Source: Saprospiraceae bacterium | GTDB lineage: Bacteria > Bacteroidota > Bacteroidia > Chitinophagales > Saprospiraceae | Reading direction: 5' to 3' | Assembly (NCBI GenBank): GCA_020629035.1 | Contig: JAHDEC010000008.1 | Coordinates: 62,001 to 126,000, forward strand | DNA: 64,000 bases | Shown: piece by piece, positions 17,846 through 27,104 of the stretch | Layout of the letters: each line of letters begins with the position of its first letter | Position numbering within the stretch: the first letter of the stretch is position 1 | The notes under the pieces: generated by a model | The model's input: the letters and a program-made list of their open reading frames with translations, nothing else | Told to the model about the DNA's origin: nothing | Databases searched by the model: none | Made by a program: the position numbers and the translations under genes

Positions 17846-18722
17846 ATTCCTCTGTGCTTGCAGGCTTAAAGAGCTTAGTAAACTTGGCCGGCAAATCAAC
17901 TTCCACCTTAATGGTTTTATTCGTTACTGGGTGTTTTAAGTTGAGCGATGTGGCGTGTAGATACAGTCCTTTACCTACCCATTGTTTTCCTTCCTTTGCA
18001 TATTCTTTATCACCTAAAATAGTATTACCTTGACCTGATAGGTGAATTCTTAATTGGTGTCTTCTGCCTGTTTTAGGGTTAAGTTTTAATAAGTGTAAAC
18101 CATCGTATTTATCCGAGGCTATCGTTTCCAAAACTTCATATTTAGTTTCAGCTTTTTTCCCTTTAATATCGTCCTTGATGTTTCCTTTCTTTTTAATCTT
18201 TCCCGTTACAACAGCATGGTAGGTTTTGCTTATTTTATGTTGTTCGAACAGTTTCCCCAATGCTGTAACCATAGAGTGAGTCTTACCGATTAATAAAGCT
18301 CCACTTGTAGGAAAATCAAGTCTGTGGACAGGTTGTGGTCTTACCAGACTATCTTCTTGTTCGCTTTTTGTTAGGTTGTAAGGAAGTGCATTTTCGATGG
18401 TTTGGAATTTGTTGCCACTCACAACTATTCCAGCGGGTTTATTAATGATAGCCAAATGATCATCTTGGAATAACACCTCCAGTTTCATATCCAAAATAGG
18501 GGCATTTAAATCTTCATCTAAATCAAATAAAACAATGGCTTCTCCTCCTTTGATAAACTTGCCCGTTTTAGCAATTTCTCCATTGACTTTTACCTTACCT
18601 TTTTCAATGGCCTTTTTCATTCCTTTTTTAGTTGGAATACTTTTAAATATACCTGGAATGTAATCTGACAGCCTTATTTCCTGATCCAATTTAGGAACTA
18701 TGTGTGATTCACGTTTCTTCAC
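17844..18722 (-). CDS. RluA-family pseudouridine synthase
   Basis: 292 residues from a GTG at 18722. An N-terminal S4-like RNA-binding segment (residues about 10-70) is followed by the RluA catalytic domain with PVHRLDFPTSGALLIGK, in which the Asp of HRLD is the catalytic residue, and by the C-terminal GRRHQLRIHLSGQGNTILGD motif. It converts uridines to pseudouridine in rRNA or tRNA; the target site cannot be told. The start overlaps the end of the CvfB-like gene by 14 bases, so the two RNA-related proteins are co-transcribed. Confidence 0.9.
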   Translation of the reverse strand: MKKRESHIVPKLDQEIRLSDYIPGIFKSIPTKKGMKKAIEKGKVKVNGEIAKTGKFIKGGEAIVLFDLDEDLNAPILDMKLEVLFQDDHLAIINKPAGIVVSGNKFQTIENALPYNLTKSEQEDSLVRPQPVHRLDFPTSGALLIGKTHSMVTALGKLFEQHKISKTYHAVVTGKIKKKGNIKDDIKGKKAETKYEVLETIASDKYDGLHLLKLNPKTGRRHQLRIHLSGQGNTILGDKEYAKEGKQWVGKGLYLHATSLNLKHPVTNKTIKVEVDLPAKFTKLFKPASTEE

Positions 18723-19569
18723 TTGTTTCTTTTTTTATGAGGTGGATTCCATTATCTCTAAGTTCGATAGACTTACTTTTATATAGGTTTCCAACTGCCT
18801 TTTTAAAGAGCTTTTTGCTCATTCCTAATTCCTTTCTTATGATGGCAGGATCAGTTTTATCGTTGAGCATTAGGCTTCCACCCACTGCTTCTAGTTTTTG
18901 TAGAATCTTTTGCGCATTAGGCTCGATACTTTGGTGCCCAATCGGTGTAAGACTGATATCTATTTTCTTATCTGCCCGAATGGGTTTTACATAACCTTTA
19001 GCTTTTTGTCCAATGTGGAGTGGCTCAAAAACCTCGTTTTTGTATACTAAACCAGAATAGTAGTTGTCTACTATTACCTTATAACCCATATCTGTAATCT
19101 GATACACAAGCAATGGAACTTCTTCTCCTTTTTCAATGTCGCCATCGGCAAAGTACTCTAAGAATCCATTTAGTTTAGTAGATCCTACTAGACGTTGGCT
19201 TTTTTCATCAAGATATAGATGGACGATGTATCGCTCGCCTTCCTTAAGTCTAGTAGCTTGATTTCTAAAGGGTATAAACAGCTGTTTGCTTACTCCCCAA
19301 TCGCAGAAAGCACCCATCTCGTTTACTTCTTTGACCATGAGATTTGCATACTCATCAAGGGTAAAAAAGGGTTTTTCCGTTGTTGCAACTGGACGATTTT
19401 CGCTGTCATTGTAAACAAACACTTCGATTTTGTCACCGACTTTCATTTCATCTGTCACAAATCCCCTAGGCATAAGCACCTCTTGAGTAATATCATCGTC
19501 GACAAGATATAAGCCTTGGGGCATATCTCGACTAACTTCCAATGTTTGGTATTCACCTAATTCTATCAC
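18709..19569 (-). CDS. CvfB-family S1-like RNA-binding protein
   Basis: 286 residues from a GTG at 19569. It contains several S1-like segments (VTDEMKVGDKIEVFVYND; then GAFCDWGVSKQLFIPFRNQ near residue 80; then GYKVIVDNYYSGLVYKNE near 160) and a C-terminal winged helix (DPAIIRKELGMSKKLFKKA), the layout of CvfB/YitL. CvfB proteins bind RNA and affect virulence gene expression in staphylococci; their role here is unknown. It is the first gene of a pair with the RluA-type enzyme. Confidence 0.88.
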   Translation of the reverse strand: MIELGEYQTLEVSRDMPQGLYLVDDDITQEVLMPRGFVTDEMKVGDKIEVFVYNDSENRPVATTEKPFFTLDEYANLMVKEVNEMGAFCDWGVSKQLFIPFRNQATRLKEGERYIVHLYLDEKSQRLVGSTKLNGFLEYFADGDIEKGEEVPLLVYQITDMGYKVIVDNYYSGLVYKNEVFEPLHIGQKAKGYVKPIRADKKIDISLTPIGHQSIEPNAQKILQKLEAVGGSLMLNDKTDPAIIRKELGMSKKLFKKAVGNLYKSKSIELRDNGIHLIKKETSEET

Positions 19570-19865
19570 ACTACAAAGGTAGGGGATTAGACGAGAATAG
19601 CAGCTGCGTTTGAGAAGCTTTTGTTTTTACTCAACTTTGAAGAAGAAATATCCAATATCACAAGAAGCATTATTTATTAGTCTACCTAGATAAAAAGCTT
19701 TGTCAAGCTTAATTTAACTAAGGCTCGAAAATGCTTATTCACATCATAAGCAAATGAATTATCATGCAAATAGCTTGACAGGCAATTATGGTGATTTATA
19801 TACCTGATTATTATTGCTTGAAATTCCGCAATAGCCAAGGTTCTGTAGCTAAATAAACCCAATAA

Positions 19866-20900
19866 TCATTTATATTTTTCTATAAACCAACTTAACTCTT
19901 CCTTAAATTTTTGTCGTTCGTCTTTGAAGATACTGTGTGTGCTATTTTCGAAGATGATCAAATATTTGTCTTCAGCTAATGTGCCTAGAGTTTCCATTGC
20001 ATGCTCACCTAAAGTAGTAGGAACAATGGGGTCTTTAGCGGCATACAAGTTAAGGCTGGGTAGGGTGATAGTGGTCATTTCATCATCTAAATTGCCATTT
20101 ACTAAGACTTCGGTAAAAAGCGCGTTGTTTTTTTGCTGAAATCCTGTTCCTACTGGTGAGCTTAAAAATTCAAGGAAAGGAATAGATGCAAGCGTTTCTG
20201 TTTCTTTTGCTAGTTCGTTATTAATTTGTTGAGCAACATAATTTATGTTTAGTAGCTCTTCTCTGGAATTGATAGCTGGGGTCTCTATTAATGTATTAAG
20301 TAGGGGTTCCCAATCTGCAGCTGTGATGGTATTGTTTTCAATATTTTCTTCAATCCAGTTCATTGAAAAACTTCTGGATTCCAGCCAGTTTAATGGAAAG
20401 TTAGGCACGCCGGCCACAGAGATCCAGCCATCGTACATATTCTGATTAGAATCGGTAGCTAAAAACAAAGTCCCCAGGTATCCACCCCAACTATGGCCCA
20501 TTAAAAAATAGTTTTCAAATTGGGGATATTTTTCTTTGGCTAATTCTGTTACAATTTTTACATCTTCAGCAAATTGCTCCTCAGATATTAGCTCAGAAAT
20601 ATTTCCATCAGTAAAACCTCCTCCCCGCTGATCGAAATATAAAACCGCATAATCTTCATGAATTAAATCTAGACTTCCAAGAACTGCTTCTTCAATGGCT
20701 GTTTGGAAAGGTCCGCCGTGGAGAAAAACGATGAGGGTCTTGCTTTCGGCATTGCCTCGTATCCAAATGGGTAAATCTGCCCCTTTATGCCTCAGAAAGA
20801 ACTCATCATGAAACTGATCAGAGCTGTCGAGATTTTGATAACACGCGTTAAGCGTGATCAAAAAAAACAAAGAAAAACTAATGCTTATAATCCTATTCAT
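19866..20900 (-). CDS. Alpha/beta hydrolase lipoprotein
   Basis: 344 residues with the lipobox LNAC (Cys at about 20). The fold is shown by VFLHGGPFQTA (oxyanion HGGP), the nucleophile elbow GHSWGGYLGT with Ser near 140, and a late D...H pair (AKDPIVPT and STHSIF). HGGP plus GHSWGG is typical of proline iminopeptidase-like hydrolases, so a peptidase or esterase on the periplasmic face is likely. Its start overlaps the stop of the upstream outer-membrane gene in ATGA. Confidence 0.85.
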   Translation of the reverse strand: MNRIISISFSLFFLITLNACYQNLDSSDQFHDEFFLRHKGADLPIWIRGNAESKTLIVFLHGGPFQTAIEEAVLGSLDLIHEDYAVLYFDQRGGGFTDGNISELISEEQFAEDVKIVTELAKEKYPQFENYFLMGHSWGGYLGTLFLATDSNQNMYDGWISVAGVPNFPLNWLESRSFSMNWIEENIENNTITAADWEPLLNTLIETPAINSREELLNINYVAQQINNELAKETETLASIPFLEFLSSPVGTGFQQKNNALFTEVLVNGNLDDEMTTITLPSLNLYAAKDPIVPTTLGEHAMETLGTLAEDKYLIIFENSTHSIFKDERQKFKEELSWFIEKYK

Positions 20901-21490
20901 GATTTGGCTTTTTTAGTAAAGTAATAGTTGATACCACCACTAAGGGTAAATACCAGTGGAGATCCTGGTAAATGTTGTTGTCTAATCCCTATCCGAGTAT
21001 TTAAAGCATATGGTTTATTATGCTTCTGCCATGCGTTAAACCCAAAGCCTAATCCAGCTTTTAATTGCAAATGACGATTACCTTTATATTTTGATTTTTC
21101 GAACGTTCCATTTTCCGTTTGCTCGTAAACCTCTCCAATGAGGATGGTTTGTAATAAACCTGCTCCTCCAAACACAAAATATTCAAAACCTTTGTGTCCT
21201 TGTGTAAGCCACTTTGTATCCGCTCCAATGACTAAACCTGAGTGGAAACCACTGTGTCTATAATATTCTACTTGTGGACCTATATTAATTTGATAATAGC
21301 GCTTTTGATTGGTTTGTGTTTTGCGTAATAATGGAAACTCATATGCCAGTTCTGCTCCAGGAAATGTGCCATTGACAGCTTGTAAGTGAATTTTTAGACT
21401 TTTTTGTGGCGCTTCAAAATCAACTACTTCTTGTGCTGTAAGGTGAAGTGAAAAAGTAAAGATTAAAGAAAGTAATATAATGATTCTCAT
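20897..21490 (-). CDS. Outer-membrane/secreted protein, 197 residues
   Basis: A Sec signal (MRIIILLSLIFTFSLHLTAQ) is followed by strands with alternating aromatic and Gly residues (GLVIGADTKWLTQGHKGFEYFVFGGAG) and a C-terminal LSGGINYYF segment, as in small eight-strand beta-barrels. No named family is recognised. It is translationally coupled to the hydrolase lipoprotein that follows (ATGA overlap). Confidence 0.65.
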   Translation of the reverse strand: MRIIILLSLIFTFSLHLTAQEVVDFEAPQKSLKIHLQAVNGTFPGAELAYEFPLLRKTQTNQKRYYQINIGPQVEYYRHSGFHSGLVIGADTKWLTQGHKGFEYFVFGGAGLLQTILIGEVYEQTENGTFEKSKYKGNRHLQLKAGLGFGFNAWQKHNKPYALNTRIGIRQQHLPGSPLVFTLSGGINYYFTKKAKS

Positions 21491-21795
21491 GTATTGATAA
21501 TTAGATTGAAAAGTAGCATGAACTTAGATACTACTATAAGCTAATAGATTAGCATGCTATTAATTTCGACTAATGGTTTTTAAATAGAGGTCTGTACTTT
21601 AGCGATAATATAGTCAGGTTTAGTAATAGTAATGGATACTTGTAAGTCTCAAGGTAAATTATATTTGATGCTGGAAAATAAGTTCAACGAGGCAATATAA
21701 TCCGAGACATATCAGATATAAGTTAAACATATGATAAAAGGAGAAATTCAATATTATTCATAAAGTACTCATTTTTGTAGATTACAAAATGAGCA
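21491..21795. other. Intergenic region, 305 bases
   Basis: AT-rich. It contains a TAGCTA-type motif around 21535-21565 that recurs at 2630-2645 and 22728-22745. No gene or RNA is seen. Confidence 0.4.
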
Positions 21796-22101
21796 TTAGT
21801 TGGTGCCTTTGTTTAGAAAAGTCCAATTAGAGAATGAAAGGTAAATAATTGAATTACCGATGATACCATAAATTGTAAAAATAATAATTGAATAGATGAA
21901 CATACCACACCTGTATTCCCCGCTTGGTAAGGGATCTGGTATGAGGTTGTAGTTTATAATATATAGGCCTATAAAACTCAATGCCCAAATGTGGAAAGAC
22001 GTTGGCAACTTTGTTTGCAATAATGATCGAGAGATGAGATTTATAATAATCTGTATTGCAAACATATAAAGTATAGGTGGATATAAAAGATATTGCATCA
22101 T
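21796..22101 (-). CDS. Small membrane protein, uncertain
   Basis: 101 residues with three hydrophobic helices (around 5-27, 36-52 and 69-92). The frame starts at ATGATG. A hydrophobic open frame in a different register lies directly upstream (22102 to about 22290), so a longer membrane protein broken by a frameshift is possible. The very high AT content makes accidental hydrophobic frames more likely, so confidence is modest. No family is recognised. Confidence 0.45.
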   Translation of the reverse strand: MMQYLLYPPILYMFAIQIIINLISRSLLQTKLPTSFHIWALSFIGLYIINYNLIPDPLPSGEYRCGMFIYSIIIFTIYGIIGNSIIYLSFSNWTFLNKGTN

Positions 22102-22281
22102 CCAGCAAGATTATAGCTAAATTGGAAATTATACTGTTAATAAATTGATAATAAAGAGTCCAAAATCCAGTTAAAATTATAGCTAGAGAGCTCATTTGAT
22201 TTGATGACTGCACATAAAATAAAAGTAAAACAGCAACTACTATAAATAATCCATATCCAAAATACTTTGATGGTTTTGTGT

Positions 22282-22289
22282 TATATTTG
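22282..22289 (+). promoter_or_regulatory. Candidate -7 box (TATATTTG) before the DUF6660-type gene
   Basis: Exact match to TAnnTTTG, ending seven bases before the ATG at 22296. A start of transcription at or near the ATG would make the message nearly leaderless. A TTTG at 22266 is too close to be a standard -33 box. Confidence 0.35.
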
Positions 22290-22295
22290 TTAGAG

Positions 22296-22628
22296 ATGAA
22301 ATTGTTATCACTACTATTATGTGCATACATGTTGGTGCTTTCTTTAGCTCCATGTACAGATGGTATGCATCACGAACACCAACATAACACATGTGGCAAC
22401 GAAATTTTAGCTAAAAATCAAAATCATACGGATCACAATAATGACCATCAAGATACTTGCCCTCCATTCTGCGTTTGTTCGTGTTGTGGTTCTAATGTGA
22501 TTATTCCTAGTCAAATATTTTATAAAGAAATTTCTGAAAAAATATTCTTACATAGTTTAGACGGATACGTGTCTAACTACTCGTTTCAATTCAATACCAG
22601 TGTTTGGCATCCCCCTACCTTAAGTTAA
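22296..22628 (+). CDS. DUF6660-type secreted metal-locus protein
   Basis: 110 residues from ATG 22296. It has a signal peptide (MKLLSLLLCAYMLVLSLAPC) and a His-rich stretch (HHEHQHNTC, then NHTDHNNDHQD) followed by CPPFCVCSCCG, a dense Cys cluster. Such short His/Cys proteins stand directly before CusA-type pump genes in Bacteroidota, and I associate this pattern with DUF6660. A role in binding Cu or another soft metal in the periplasm is inferred from the residues and the next genes. Confidence 0.75.
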   Translation: MKLLSLLLCAYMLVLSLAPCTDGMHHEHQHNTCGNEILAKNQNHTDHNNDHQDTCPPFCVCSCCGSNVIIPSQIFYKEISEKIFLHSLDGYVSNYSFQFNTSVWHPPTLS

Positions 22629-22773
22629 GCCAGTTTTGAGGGACATCTAGGTCCTAGCATTACCAATAGGTTATATTTTATATAAAAGTCAAAGTATGTG
22701 ACTTAGCTGAGAAATATGCTGTTAATGCATAGCTAATAGCTAAGCGCATTCCGACTTAATAAATCCAAAATCA

Positions 22774-25700
22774 ATGTTCGATAAAATAATTGCTTATTCC
22801 GTGAGGAATAAGTTTGTAATAGGTCTGTTAACAGCAGCCTTATCCTTATGGGGTATATATTCCCTTAAGCAGATCCCCATTGATGCAGTGCCTGACATCA
22901 CCAATAATCAGGTACAAATCATAACGATTTCTCCAACTCTAGCCACCCAAGAGATAGAACAATTCATAACGACCCCTGTAGAACTAGCAGTTCAAAGCTT
23001 ACAAAGGACTGAAGAAATTAGATCGATTTCTCGATTTGGACTTTCTGTAGTTACAGTGGTTTTTGATGAAGGCTACGACATTTATCTGGCTCGTCAGTTG
23101 GTCAATGAGAAACTCAAAGAAGCTGAAGAAGATATTCCTGATGGTCTTGGCACACCTGAAATGGCACCTCTTTCTACAGGACTTGGAGAAATTTATCAGT
23201 ATGTCGTTCGCCCCGAAGAAGGCTATGAGGATAAATACTCTCCAACAGAATTGCGTAGTATTCAGGATTGGTTAGTAACACGTCAACTTCTTGGAATAGA
23301 AGGAGTCGCAGAGGTTAATTCAATGGGAGGATTTCTCAAACAATATGAAGTAGCAGTAAATCCTGAACTGCTCAAATCTCGCAGAATAAACATTACCGAT
23401 ATTTTATCAGCACTCGAAAAGAGTAATGAAAATACCGGCGGTGCATACATTGAAAAAAACTCCAGTGCTTACTATATCCGATCAGAAGGATTGATAAAAT
23501 CAATAGAAGATATCGGTAATATTGTCGTAAGCGACGGTGGCAATATACCCATACTGATCAAAGATGTTGCTACAGTCCAGTATGGCAAAGCACCTCGATA
23601 TGGAGCCTTGGTTAGGGATGGTGAAGAAGTTGTAGGCGGAAAGGTTATGATGTTTAAAGGAGCTAACTCCGCTCATGTGACAGGGATCGTCAAAGAGAGA
23701 GTCATCCAGATACAAAAATCACTACCTGAAGGTGTAATTATAGAGCCTTACTTAGTTAGAGACAAATTGGTAAGTACTGCTATCGGAACTGTTAAAAAGA
23801 ATCTCTTAGAAGGAGGACTTATTGTAATCTTCATCCTTGTATTACTCCTAGGTAATTGGAGAGCTGGACTAGTAGTAGCATCGGTCATTCCACTAGCCTT
23901 GCTTTTTGCCATTTCGATGATGAATGTACTCGGTATATCTGCAAATTTGATGAGCCTTGGAGCTATAGACTTTGGTCTCATTGTAGATGGAGCAGTGATT
24001 ATCGTAGAAGCAATAGTCCATCGGCTACACATTAATAAAGCAGGTATGGCATTGACTCAGACGGAAATGGATGATGAAGTCATCAGCTCATCGCAGAAAA
24101 TTAGAAGTTCAGCCGCATTTGGGGAGATTATCATTCTCCTGGTTTACATTCCTATTTTGGCATTGGTAGGTATTGAGGGTAAAATGTTTAAGCCTATGGC
24201 ACAGACTGTTATGTTAGCGATCGCAGGAGCTTTGATACTTTCATTGACTTACGTTCCAATGATGGTCGCTCTGGTATTGAAAAAGAACATAGTCAAAACG
24301 CGAACACTAGCGGATAAGATCATTTCTTTTTTTCAAGCTATATATTCACCTATGCTTAAACTGGCACTGCGTTTTAAGATACTATTTGTAAGCGTTACAA
24401 TTGTAATTTTTATTTTAAGTCTGGTAGTCTTCAGTCGCATGGGTGGAGAATTTATCCCGACTTTAGAAGAAGGAGATCTAGCCTTACAGCATATCCTTCC
24501 TCCTGGTAGTTCACTATCACAAAGTGTAGAGACAGCGAGTATGATTCAAAACAAATTAATGAAAGACTTTCCAGAGATAGAAGACATAGTCGCTAATATA
24601 GGCTCTGCTGAAATTCCAACAGATCCTATGCCAGTGGAAATAGCCGATTATGTCCTAGTCATGAAACCTAAAAGCGAATGGACATCTGCAAGTACTAAGA
24701 AAGGTATGTTTAATAAATTGGAAGAGGCACTGCAAAGTATACCTGGCGTTGGATTCGAATTCTCACAACCGATCCAACTTAGGTTTAATGAACTTATGAC
24801 AGGGTCGAAAGCAGATATTGCGATAAAGTTATTTGGTGAAGACTTAGATATATTATACCGAAAAGCAATCGACGCTGAAAAAGTGATAAGCAAAATAGAT
24901 GGAGTAGGCACCGTGAACGTAGAACAGACCATCGGGATGCCACAAATTATGGTTTCTTATGATTACCAGAGAATGGCACAATATGGACTTCATATCCGTG
25001 AAGTCAATCAAATCATTCGAACTGCCTTTGCAGGGGAGAAAGCAGGTATTATTTACGAAGGTGATAAACGATTTGATCTTGTAGTTAGACTTTCTCAGGA
25101 AAACAGAAAAAGTATTGAAGATGTTAAAAACCTTTTTGTAAATCTTAGTGATGGAAGTCAAGTACCCTTGACCACTGTTGCAAATATTGACCTTATTAAT
25201 GCTCCAATGCAAGTATCGAGAGAAAATACAAACAGAAGAATCGTCATCGGGGTGAATGTGGGTGATACTGATGTAGAGTCGTTGGTGGAAAATATTCAGT
25301 CGCAATTAGATGCTAAAGTTGACCTTCCAGTGGGTTACTATTTTACTTATGGAGGTCAATTTGAAAATCTTAAAGCTGCAAATGCAAGATTGGCAATAGC
25401 ATTGCCTATGGCGTTGGCTCTTATCTTTATTCTATTGTATTTTACTTTCGGTTCGGAATCACAAGCGGCATTAATATTTACGGCTATACCCTTGTCAGCA
25501 ATTGGAGGTATTTGGGCATTGGAACTAAGAGGACTGCCATTCAGTATCTCAGCAGGGATTGGTTTCATTGCATTATTTGGAGTAGCCGTATTAAACGGTA
25601 TCGTCCTTATCGGATATTTTAATCAACTCAAAAAAGAAGGTACGACAGACATAATGGAAAGAATCATCACAGGTACAAGAGTACGTCTAAGGCCTGTGAT

Positions 25701-27093
25701 TATGACTGCATCTGTAGCCTCTCTTGGTTTTTTACCCATGGCTATATCAACTTCAGGTGGTGCAGAAGTTCAGCGTCCCTTAGCCACTGTTGTCATTGGT
25801 GGTCTGATTACTGCTACCTTTCTTACTCTTGTGATTTTGCCAATTTTGTATTATTGGTTAGAAAAATGGAATGATAGACAAGGAGGGAAAACTGCAATTA
25901 GTAAAGGAAGTGTAATGATGATATTATTGTTCGTTGGAATGAGCTCTCAGATGCAGGCACAAAAAAGAGGAGTAAACTTAGAAGCAGCTATTGAAATGGC
26001 TATATCCAATCATCCAGATATTAAAGCAGCTGAGTTAGAAATAGAAAATAATCAGTCGCTCCAAAACCTGAAATACAACTTAGGTAATACAGATATTAGT
26101 TATCAAGGTGATGGTCTTTTTGATAGAGACTTCGGTCAACAAGTGAATCAGATAGGTATCGTTCAGAATATTCCTCATCCTACTGTAACAAAAGCTCAGA
26201 ATAAATTACAAGATGCTTACACCACAAAGAGTACTATAGATAGACATATAAGTGAGAATGAATTGAAGTGGAAAGTAAAGCGATTGTATTTCGATATTCA
26301 GTATAAAAAAGAGATGCGAACTGTTTATACTGATCTTAGGGAGACCTATTCTGAATATGTAAATAAAGCAGAGGTTAGAGTTAAAGCAGGAGCAGCTAAT
26401 CCCATTGAGGGACTTTCATTAAAGTCAAAATTGAATGAGTATAATCTTCTATTTAGTCAGATATCTATTGAGATAGACAATATGGAAAGACAACTCCAAA
26501 CCTTGCTTAATACTTCGGAAAGCATAACTACTGAAAAAAACTTGGAACCAGTAGATTTTGCACCATTGCAAGATCAGGAATCCAATCTGCTATTAATTCA
26601 AAGTAAACGAGACATAGAAATAGAAGCAGCAAAAATCGAAACGATGCAGGCAGACTTGAAACCAAATTTTACTGCTGGCTATGCAGCTCAAAGATTCTAT
26701 GAAGGTGGTTGGCTGAGTGCAGTAGAATTAGGTGTATCCTTTCCTTTCTTTAATAAACAGGCTAAGAAAAGAATTGATGTTCAAAAAGTACAGTTAGACA
26801 TCGGCAACTATAAATATGAGAGTCAAGTACTTGCTCTTAAGCAAGAGCGATTGGAATTAAAGTCGAAAATAGATTTGTATAAAAATGGAATGGATTTCTA
26901 CTCAGATCAGGTAAATTCCATAAATCCTGAGATGCTTAGAATCAGCAATCTAAATTATCAGGCTGGTCAACTTCCTTATCTGGAACTTTTGAATACACTT
27001 GAGTTACTGTCAAATAATAATAAAAATTACTTGGAGCAGGTACGTGCATACAACAAAGCCGTAGTAGACTACCAATATCTTAATAATCAATAA
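22774..27093 (+). CDS. CusA/CzcA heavy-metal RND pump fused to a TolC-type channel
   Basis: 1439 residues. Residues 1-1040 are a complete heavy-metal RND pump: IPIDAVPDITNNQVQI in the first porter domain, DFGLIVDGAVIIVE at 399-412 in helix 4 (proton relay Asp residues), and twelve membrane helices in two sets. Residues 1044-1063 form a signal-peptide-like segment (basic ISKGS, hydrophobic MMILLFVGM, then QMQAQ). Residues 1065-1439 are a TolC/CusC-like outer-membrane channel with the long periplasmic helices. The protein exports Cu, Ag, Zn, Co or Cd ions; the ion is not decidable. The pump and channel must end in different membranes, so cleavage after AQA is likely. An ATG at 25915 preceded by AAGGAAG could also start the channel alone. 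Confidence 0.93.
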   Translation: MFDKIIAYSVRNKFVIGLLTAALSLWGIYSLKQIPIDAVPDITNNQVQIITISPTLATQEIEQFITTPVELAVQSLQRTEEIRSISRFGLSVVTVVFDEGYDIYLARQLVNEKLKEAEEDIPDGLGTPEMAPLSTGLGEIYQYVVRPEEGYEDKYSPTELRSIQDWLVTRQLLGIEGVAEVNSMGGFLKQYEVAVNPELLKSRRINITDILSALEKSNENTGGAYIEKNSSAYYIRSEGLIKSIEDIGNIVVSDGGNIPILIKDVATVQYGKAPRYGALVRDGEEVVGGKVMMFKGANSAHVTGIVKERVIQIQKSLPEGVIIEPYLVRDKLVSTAIGTVKKNLLEGGLIVIFILVLLLGNWRAGLVVASVIPLALLFAISMMNVLGISANLMSLGAIDFGLIVDGAVIIVEAIVHRLHINKAGMALTQTEMDDEVISSSQKIRSSAAFGEIIILLVYIPILALVGIEGKMFKPMAQTVMLAIAGALILSLTYVPMMVALVLKKNIVKTRTLADKIISFFQAIYSPMLKLALRFKILFVSVTIVIFILSLVVFSRMGGEFIPTLEEGDLALQHILPPGSSLSQSVETASMIQNKLMKDFPEIEDIVANIGSAEIPTDPMPVEIADYVLVMKPKSEWTSASTKKGMFNKLEEALQSIPGVGFEFSQPIQLRFNELMTGSKADIAIKLFGEDLDILYRKAIDAEKVISKIDGVGTVNVEQTIGMPQIMVSYDYQRMAQYGLHIREVNQIIRTAFAGEKAGIIYEGDKRFDLVVRLSQENRKSIEDVKNLFVNLSDGSQVPLTTVANIDLINAPMQVSRENTNRRIVIGVNVGDTDVESLVENIQSQLDAKVDLPVGYYFTYGGQFENLKAANARLAIALPMALALIFILLYFTFGSESQAALIFTAIPLSAIGGIWALELRGLPFSISAGIGFIALFGVAVLNGIVLIGYFNQLKKEGTTDIMERIITGTRVRLRPVIMTASVASLGFLPMAISTSGGAEVQRPLATVVIGGLITATFLTLVILPILYYWLEKWNDRQGGKTAISKGSVMMILLFVGMSSQMQAQKRGVNLEAAIEMAISNHPDIKAAELEIENNQSLQNLKYNLGNTDISYQGDGLFDRDFGQQVNQIGIVQNIPHPTVTKAQNKLQDAYTTKSTIDRHISENELKWKVKRLYFDIQYKKEMRTVYTDLRETYSEYVNKAEVRVKAGAANPIEGLSLKSKLNEYNLLFSQISIEIDNMERQLQTLLNTSESITTEKNLEPVDFAPLQDQESNLLLIQSKRDIEIEAAKIETMQADLKPNFTAGYAAQRFYEGGWLSAVELGVSFPFFNKQAKKRIDVQKVQLDIGNYKYESQVLALKQERLELKSKIDLYKNGMDFYSDQVNSINPEMLRISNLNYQAGQLPYLELLNTLELLSNNNKNYLEQVRAYNKAVVDYQYLNNQ

Positions 27094-27104
27094 AGAAAAA
27101 TATA

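Noticed and set aside
21854-22330. Open frame of 158 codons, hydrophobic first half
   Set aside because: Its second half is a shadow of the 21796-22101 frame and its 5' end overlaps the DUF6660-type gene. The first half could be part of a frameshifted membrane protein but is too uncertain to list as a gene.
22629-22773. Riboswitch or attenuator before the cus pump (GGAC...GTCC pairing near 22638)
   Set aside because: The stem is short and interrupted, and no known metal-sensing RNA pattern could be matched.
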